DNA from: Candidatus Gastranaerophilales bacterium | Lineage (GTDB): Bacteria; Cyanobacteriota; Vampirovibrionia; Gastranaerophilales; Gastranaerophilaceae | DNA length: 9,907 bases | Reading direction: 5' to 3' | Assembly: GCA_947628355.1 (NCBI GenBank) | Contig: CANQZO010000060.1 | Coordinates: forward strand, 1 to 9,907 | Shown here: positions 7,016-9,907 of the stretch, in pieces | Numbering within the stretch: the stretch's first letter is position 1 | How the letters are laid out: each line of letters starts with the position of its first letter | Made by a program: the position numbers and the translations under genes | Notes under the pieces: generated by a model | What the model was told of the DNA's origin: nothing | The model's input: only the letters and a program-made list of their open reading frames with translations | Database searches by the model: none

Positions 7016-7710
7016 CTAATTAGGATATTTCATATTTTCATGAGCCAGTATATAGTTTGCACACGACCAACCCGCCTTATTTTTGTAACAATCATCGTAA
7101 TTTACAGGAATAGCTCCGGTGGGAATTACAAAAAAATGAAATATGTCTTTTCCGACTATATTGGGCTTTTTAATTCCGTTTATGTCATATAATACAACAC
7201 CGCAAACATTTGGACTCGGACTCATTTCTGCACATGTATTATCTTCTGAAACAGAATTTGTTCTGACAAACATAACTGTTCCGTCATCAAGAATTAAACG
7301 GTAATAAGTTGTAAAATCTTCACCCCAAACAGTTCCGTTCAATAGTTTTATTTTTCCGCTTACAGAACAATCCTTATTTGTATTATAAGCACAATCCTGC
7401 ATTATTCTAAGATAAGGTTTAATATATGTCATAAATTTATTAGCTTTTCTTCCACCTTCATATATATCCCAACCGTTAACACTTGTGCCCTCATGAGCGA
7501 TTGCACGTTTAACTGCCTGATTTAAGGTTGAATTGAATTTTTTAACTTTTACAATTGTTGCTTGCTCCTGCCAGTGAGAAAAAAGTGAAGGTACTGTAAT
7601 AGCAGCTATAATACCTATAATGACAAGGGAAATAAGAACTTCCGCTAAGGTAAAACCTCTGCTATTGCAAATTGTTCGTACCCCCCCCCGAACGAATTTT
7701 GATTATTCAT
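7016..7710 (-). CDS. Type IV pilin-like prepilin, frame broken by a G9 tract (phase-variable or defective)
   Basis: From 7681 down to the TAG at 7016 one frame encodes 221 residues. It opens VRTICNSRG, then the class III signal FTLAEVLISLVIIGIIAAIT, with cleavage expected between Gly and Phe and the conserved Glu at mature position 5. The globular part has six Cys, a DINGIKKPN...GKDIF segment and a GWSC...ENMKY end, as in pseudopilin families with a conserved C-terminal Cys/Trp motif. The only usable start, ATG at 7710 after TAGGAAAA, reads MNNQNSF, enters nine G, and ends at a stop 21 codons on in another frame. The pilin frame itself has a stop (TAA) just before the G run and no normal start after it. 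Ten or seven G would join start and pilin into about 231 residues. A downstream Met at 7432 lacks the signal and helix, so is not the start. Product role (pilus, secretion, adhesion) unknown. Confidence 0.85.
7669..7699. repeat. Inverted repeat enclosing a nine-C/G homopolymer
   Basis: On the plus strand AAATTGTTCG (7669-7678) is complementary to CGAACGAATTT (7689-7699) apart from one bulged base, giving a 10-base-pair stem. The loop is TA followed by eight of the nine C (7681-7689). The structure lies between the pilin start codon and its prepilin cleavage motif. It is by far the longest G/C homopolymer in a window that is otherwise A/T-rich. Confidence 0.8.
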
Positions 7711-7747
7711 TTAATTTTTCCTATTTATTACCTTATTTTTTTATTTT

Positions 7748-7776
7748 ATTTTATCAAAATTAATACTTTCTTGCAA
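7748..7776 (-). promoter_or_regulatory. Probable promoter of the pilin gene
   Basis: The minus strand has TTGCAA (7776-7771) and TAAAAT (7753-7748) separated by 17 bases, and TG one base before the -10 box gives an extended -10. The transcript would start near 7741, about 30 bases before the ATG at 7710. Confidence 0.5.
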
Positions 7777-7796
7777 TAAAAAGGTTTTAAGTCTCA

Positions 7797-7802
7797 TATA
7801 AT
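7797..7802 (+). promoter_or_regulatory. Candidate -10 box for the rhodanese gene
   Basis: A perfect TATAAT, with start expected near 7809 and a leader of about 110 bases before the ATG at 7921. The nearest -35-like sequence is TTGCAA (7771-7776), which reads the same on both strands and also serves the divergent pilin promoter. The spacing here is 20 bases, longer than usual. The leader 7810-7920 is AT-rich and shows no structure I can name. Confidence 0.35.
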
Positions 7803-7920
7803 ACAAGAATTGTTCTTTATAAAACTAATTAATTATCCATGTATATCAACCTGTCAGCTAATTTTTACATTTGAATTTTGTAATAAATTACTTTTACATA
7901 ACAATAGGAAAGGATTTAAT

Positions 7921-8343
7921 ATGTTTTCTCACGGTGATATTACAAAAGATTTATCAAGAGCAAAAAAGTATTTTGAAGATATTGTTTCTTATACTGTGGG
8001 CCCGTTTTCTTTAGATGAAATGATTGTTCACAGAATTAATACCATTAATATTATTGACGTAAGAGAATATAATGATTATATTGAAGGACATATTCCTTAT
8101 GCAGTGCATATTCCGTATAAAGAAGCTAAAGAACATACCGATATGCTTGACAAAGATAAAGTTAATATTATTTATACATATTCTGATTCCTGCCCCAGAG
8201 CTTACAATACAGCACTTGAATTAATAGAAAAACATTACCCCTGCGTTGTACTTCGAGGCGGATTTAAAGAATGGAAAAAATTTGAGTTTGATATCGTTAA
8301 AAATGATACGGATGATTATAATCAATCCGATAAAAATGAATAA
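7921..8343 (+). CDS. Rhodanese-like domain protein lacking the usual catalytic Cys
   Basis: A 140-residue cytoplasmic protein with one rhodanese-like domain. IIDVREYNDYIEGHIPYAVH (residues 44-63) is the classic first half (D-V-R-E, G-H-I-P-x-A), and LRGGFKEWKK (111-120) the classic end. The active-site loop should follow IIY at 83-85 with Cys, but Thr86 is found. The loop reads TYSDSCPRA and its only Cys is Cys91, at the place of the second Cys in rhodaneses with a CxxxxC loop. Sulfur transfer by the normal mechanism is therefore doubtful; a binding or regulatory role, or use of Cys91, is possible. The start at 7921 is chosen because AGGAAAGGA stands just before it; an in-frame TTG at 7810 would begin at the predicted transcript start and adds an unlike N-terminus. 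The gene is transcribed away from the pilin gene and converges on the transglycosylase-like gene. Confidence 0.85.
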   Translation: MFSHGDITKDLSRAKKYFEDIVSYTVGPFSLDEMIVHRINTINIIDVREYNDYIEGHIPYAVHIPYKEAKEHTDMLDKDKVNIIYTYSDSCPRAYNTALELIEKHYPCVVLRGGFKEWKKFEFDIVKNDTDDYNQSDKNE

Positions 8344-8344
8344 T

Positions 8345-8371
8345 AAAAAGGGAGATTAATTCTCCCTTTTT
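8345..8371. terminator. Bidirectional intrinsic terminator between convergent genes
   Basis: A5-GGGAGA (8345-8355) pairs with TCTCCC-T5 (8361-8371) around the loop TTAAT. The plus-strand transcript ends in seven U (8367-8373) and the minus-strand one in five. It begins one base after the rhodanese stop codon, and its T-run includes part of the stop codon of the opposing gene at 8372, so both genes share it. Confidence 0.9.
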
Positions 8372-9589
8372 TTATAACTCTACTTCCATTAATATGTATA
8401 AATCGGGATATTGGTCTACGACACTTAATTTATCATATTTATCCAGGTAATTTTGACCGTAATATGATATTGATGAAGCATAAGCGCCATCATGATAGCC
8501 CCACATTACTGCATGTTTTAAATTTTTTCCCGTAGGAAGTGATTTTCCGTTTGCTAACTGTGAGGATTTAAAACCATATAACCAACTTAAAAGTCGTACA
8601 TGTACGGCAAGGTTATCAAAAGGATCTAATACATCGTAATTTGTTCCATATCTTTGATTTATATCAGTTTCAGCTATTTTTCTTATTTGAAATGGTCCGT
8701 ATGCCTTTCCTGTACTGGTTAAATAATTTCCTTTGCTATCATATATTCTTCCGCCGGATTCTATAAATAAAACCTTATAAACATCAGTTACATCAACTTT
8801 TCCGTCACCTAATTCATCAACATATTTTTTTATTAATTCAATTCCGTTTTGACCGATTTGCTTACTGAAAGTTCTTAATGCTGAAAGCATATTATTATAT
8901 GCTTCTCTAATATCGGGATTTTCATCTAATATTTTATGTAATTCCGCTATTCTTTCCGGGGTCAATTCTTTATTTTGAGCCTGTAATCTTGCTTCTTCTT
9001 CAGCTTTGAGTCTTGCTTCTTCTTCGGCCTTGAGTCTTGCTTCTTCTTCGGCTTTGAGTCTTGCTTCTTCTTCGGCTTTAAGCCTTGCTTCTTCTTCGGC
9101 TTTAAGCCTTGCTTCTTCTTCGGCTTTAAGCCTTGCTTCTTCTTCGGCTTTAAGCCTTGCTTCTTCTTCAGCCTTAAGTCTTGCTTCTTCTTCAGCCTTG
9201 AGTCTTGCTTCTTCTTCACTTTGGGTGGTTTCTGCCGGCTGTTGAGAATTATCTTCTTCTTCTATTGTTTCAGCAATTACGGTATTAGGCATATTGTTGT
9301 TATTTTTCATTCCCAGACCTGTGCCTGCCCCAATGCCTATTAAAATTCCCAAAGCACTTAATCCTGCTGCAATTCTTTGTTTTTTAGCAACTTTTTTTCT
9401 TTTTGCTATTTGAGCAATTCTTTCCGGACTGCGGGGAGTTGTTCTTACAAAATTATCGTAACTCGGTTTAGATTGTTTATTTTGTACAATTTTTTCCCGA
9501 GATATTCTCTCAGCTTCTGCCATTTTTGCTATTTTATATAAATCTGTTCCGGGTAGTAGATAATTCTTATTAATGAGTTGAACTTCCAT
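8372..9589 (-). CDS. Membrane-anchored lytic-transglycosylase-like protein with EEARLKAE repeat stalk
   Basis: A 405-residue protein, probably type II membrane topology. Residues 1-73 are basic and cytoplasmic (KRKKVAKKQR ends this part). One hydrophobic Gly-rich segment follows at about 74-94, then an acidic linker, then nine copies of EEARLKAE plus a terminal EEARL (126-202). These are strongly helical and charge-alternating, as in a coiled coil or single helix. The C-terminal domain resembles the SLT fold: IESGG with candidate catalytic Glu277, AYGPFQI (296-302), then DPFDNLAVHVRLLSWL (322-337) and GYHDGAY near 364-370. Such enzymes cut the glycan strands of peptidoglycan. A GDGKVDVTD segment (261-269) just before Glu277 looks like a partial EF-hand loop. 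TAGG lies 8 bases before the ATG; no clear promoter is seen. Enzyme activity is inferred from motifs. The stalk could place the domain deep in the cell wall. Confidence 0.8.
   Translation of the reverse strand: MEVQLINKNYLLPGTDLYKIAKMAEAERISREKIVQNKQSKPSYDNFVRTTPRSPERIAQIAKRKKVAKKQRIAAGLSALGILIGIGAGTGLGMKNNNNMPNTVIAETIEEEDNSQQPAETTQSEEEARLKAEEEARLKAEEEARLKAEEEARLKAEEEARLKAEEEARLKAEEEARLKAEEEARLKAEEEARLKAEEEARLQAQNKELTPERIAELHKILDENPDIREAYNNMLSALRTFSKQIGQNGIELIKKYVDELGDGKVDVTDVYKVLFIESGGRIYDSKGNYLTSTGKAYGPFQIRKIAETDINQRYGTNYDVLDPFDNLAVHVRLLSWLYGFKSSQLANGKSLPTGKNLKHAVMWGYHDGAYASSISYYGQNYLDKYDKLSVVDQYPDLYILMEVEL
8987..9217 (-). repeat. 24-base tandem repeat encoding EEARLKAE, nine full copies plus part
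   Basis: The unit is 24 bases, so changes in copy number keep the reading frame. Four neighbouring central units (about 9067-9167) are identical at the DNA level (unit core GGCTTTAAGCCTT on the plus strand). The three units on one side and two on the other differ from them by one to three silent changes. This pattern points to recent duplication or homogenisation of the centre under protein-level constraint. Confidence 0.93.
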
Positions 9590-9698
9590 TTTTTTTCCTA
9601 TTTTGTATATTTTTCTTTCTTCGTTTGCATGAAAGTGTATGAATAAATTTAATTTACTTTTTTTAAAAAATATTGTTACAAAACTTATTATTTTAAAG

Positions 9699-9720
9699 TA
9701 TAATTTTTTTAAACGGAGGT
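9699..9720 (+). promoter_or_regulatory. -10 box and Shine-Dalgarno sequence of the mnmA-like gene
   Basis: A perfect TATAAT (9699-9704) is followed by GGAGGT (9715-9720), five bases before the ATG at 9726. The best -35 at 17-base spacing, TTACAA (9676-9681), is poor. The transcript would start near 9711, leaving a very short leader. The rest of the 136-base gap 9590-9725, shared with the divergent transglycosylase-like gene, shows nothing else I can name. Confidence 0.65.
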
Positions 9721-9725
9721 CAAAA

Positions 9726-9907
9726 ATGAGAGTTCTTGTTGGTATGTCTGGCGGTGTGGATTCATCTGTTGCCGCGCTTTTACTTAAAGAGCAGGGCTAT
9801 GATGTAATAGGTGCTACCATGCTTACTTGGGGCAAAAGTGATTTTTTTAATCAACTAAAAGAAAAATATAATTCATCCGAGCAAAAAAATTCACTCCATG
9901 GTGCATG
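9726..9907 (+). CDS. mnmA: tRNA-specific 2-thiouridylase, N-terminal part (cut by window edge)
   Basis: MnmA activates U34 of Lys, Glu and Gln tRNAs with ATP and inserts sulfur. Only the first 60 residues are present, of about 350-370 in the family. The N-terminus MRVLVGMSGGVDSSVAALLL contains the PP-loop ATP-binding motif SGGVDSS at 8-14 and is followed by GYDVIGATMLTW, which fits MnmA better than other PP-loop enzymes such as GuaA, ThiI or TtcA. After that the segment KSDFFNQLKEKYNSSEQKNS is not one I recognise and may be a lineage-specific insertion before the next conserved block. The catalytic Cys pair lies outside the window. The start is well supported by GGAGGT. A rhodanese-like gene nearby could suggest sulfur relay, but it lacks the normal catalytic Cys and is separated by another gene. 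Confidence 0.85.
   Translation, partial: MRVLVGMSGGVDSSVAALLLKEQGYDVIGATMLTWGKSDFFNQLKEKYNSSEQKNSLHGA

Noticed and set aside
7016..7432. 138-residue protein starting at the internal Met at 7432
   Set aside because: It would lack the prepilin signal and helix that are plainly encoded in frame just upstream, and no ribosome site precedes it.
7669..7699. Insertion sequence remnant at the G tract
   Set aside because: The inverted arms are only about 10 bases and no target duplication or transposase fragment is visible; kept as a hairpin only.
7810..7920. N-terminal extension of the rhodanese from a TTG at 7810
   Set aside because: The TTG falls at the predicted transcript start, and a strong AGGAAAGGA stands before the ATG at 7921.
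8987..9217. CRISPR array
   Set aside because: Units are contiguous with no unique spacers, and they encode a protein repeat.
8962..9245. Repetitive open frames (KKKQD-type on minus, LASSSALS-type on plus)
   Set aside because: They arise because the 24-base repeat keeps all frames open; the EEARLKAE frame continues into real domains on both sides and the others do not.

Overview
The window is AT-rich bacterial DNA dominated by one minus-strand operon for de novo UMP synthesis. A long A/T bias, a class 1B dihydroorotate dehydrogenase with its PyrK partner, and a type IV pilin-like protein with a Cys-rich C-terminus together resemble the gut Gastranaerophilales (Vampirovibrionia/Melainabacteria, non-photosynthetic relatives of Cyanobacteria). 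That assignment is an inference from protein style only. A Firmicute or Elusimicrobium-like host cannot be excluded without a search.

Layout: 1-451 holds the start of carB, cut by the left edge. 464-2299 is a fused pyrF-carA gene. It is followed upstream by pyrC (2305-3576), pyrB (3566-4492), pyrE (4492-5067), pyrD (5067-5984) and pyrK (5984-6745). All are on the minus strand, so transcription runs pyrK-pyrD-pyrE-pyrB-pyrC-pyrF/carA-carB. Three junctions are TAATG overlaps, one is an 11-base overlap, and the two remaining gaps are 5 and 12 bases. Every step from bicarbonate and glutamine to UMP is encoded. Upstream of pyrK lie a good sigma70-type promoter, a 17-codon leader ORF with its own ribosome binding site, and a weak hairpin plus U-run at the leader stop codon. 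This layout suggests transcription attenuation.

7016-7710 is a minus-strand type IV pilin-like gene. Its only credible ATG and its prepilin cleavage motif are separated by a run of nine G residues that puts them out of frame. Ten (or seven) G would restore the frame. The run sits in the loop of an inverted repeat. This is the best candidate for new biology in the window: a possible slipped-strand phase switch on a surface protein, unless it is an assembly error.

7921-8343 (plus) is a rhodanese-like protein without the usual catalytic Cys. 8372-9589 (minus) is a membrane-anchored lytic-transglycosylase-like protein whose domain is held away from the membrane by nine tandem EEARLKAE repeats. 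These two genes converge on a shared terminator. 9726 to the right edge (plus) is the start of an mnmA-like tRNA thiolase gene with a clear promoter and Shine-Dalgarno sequence.
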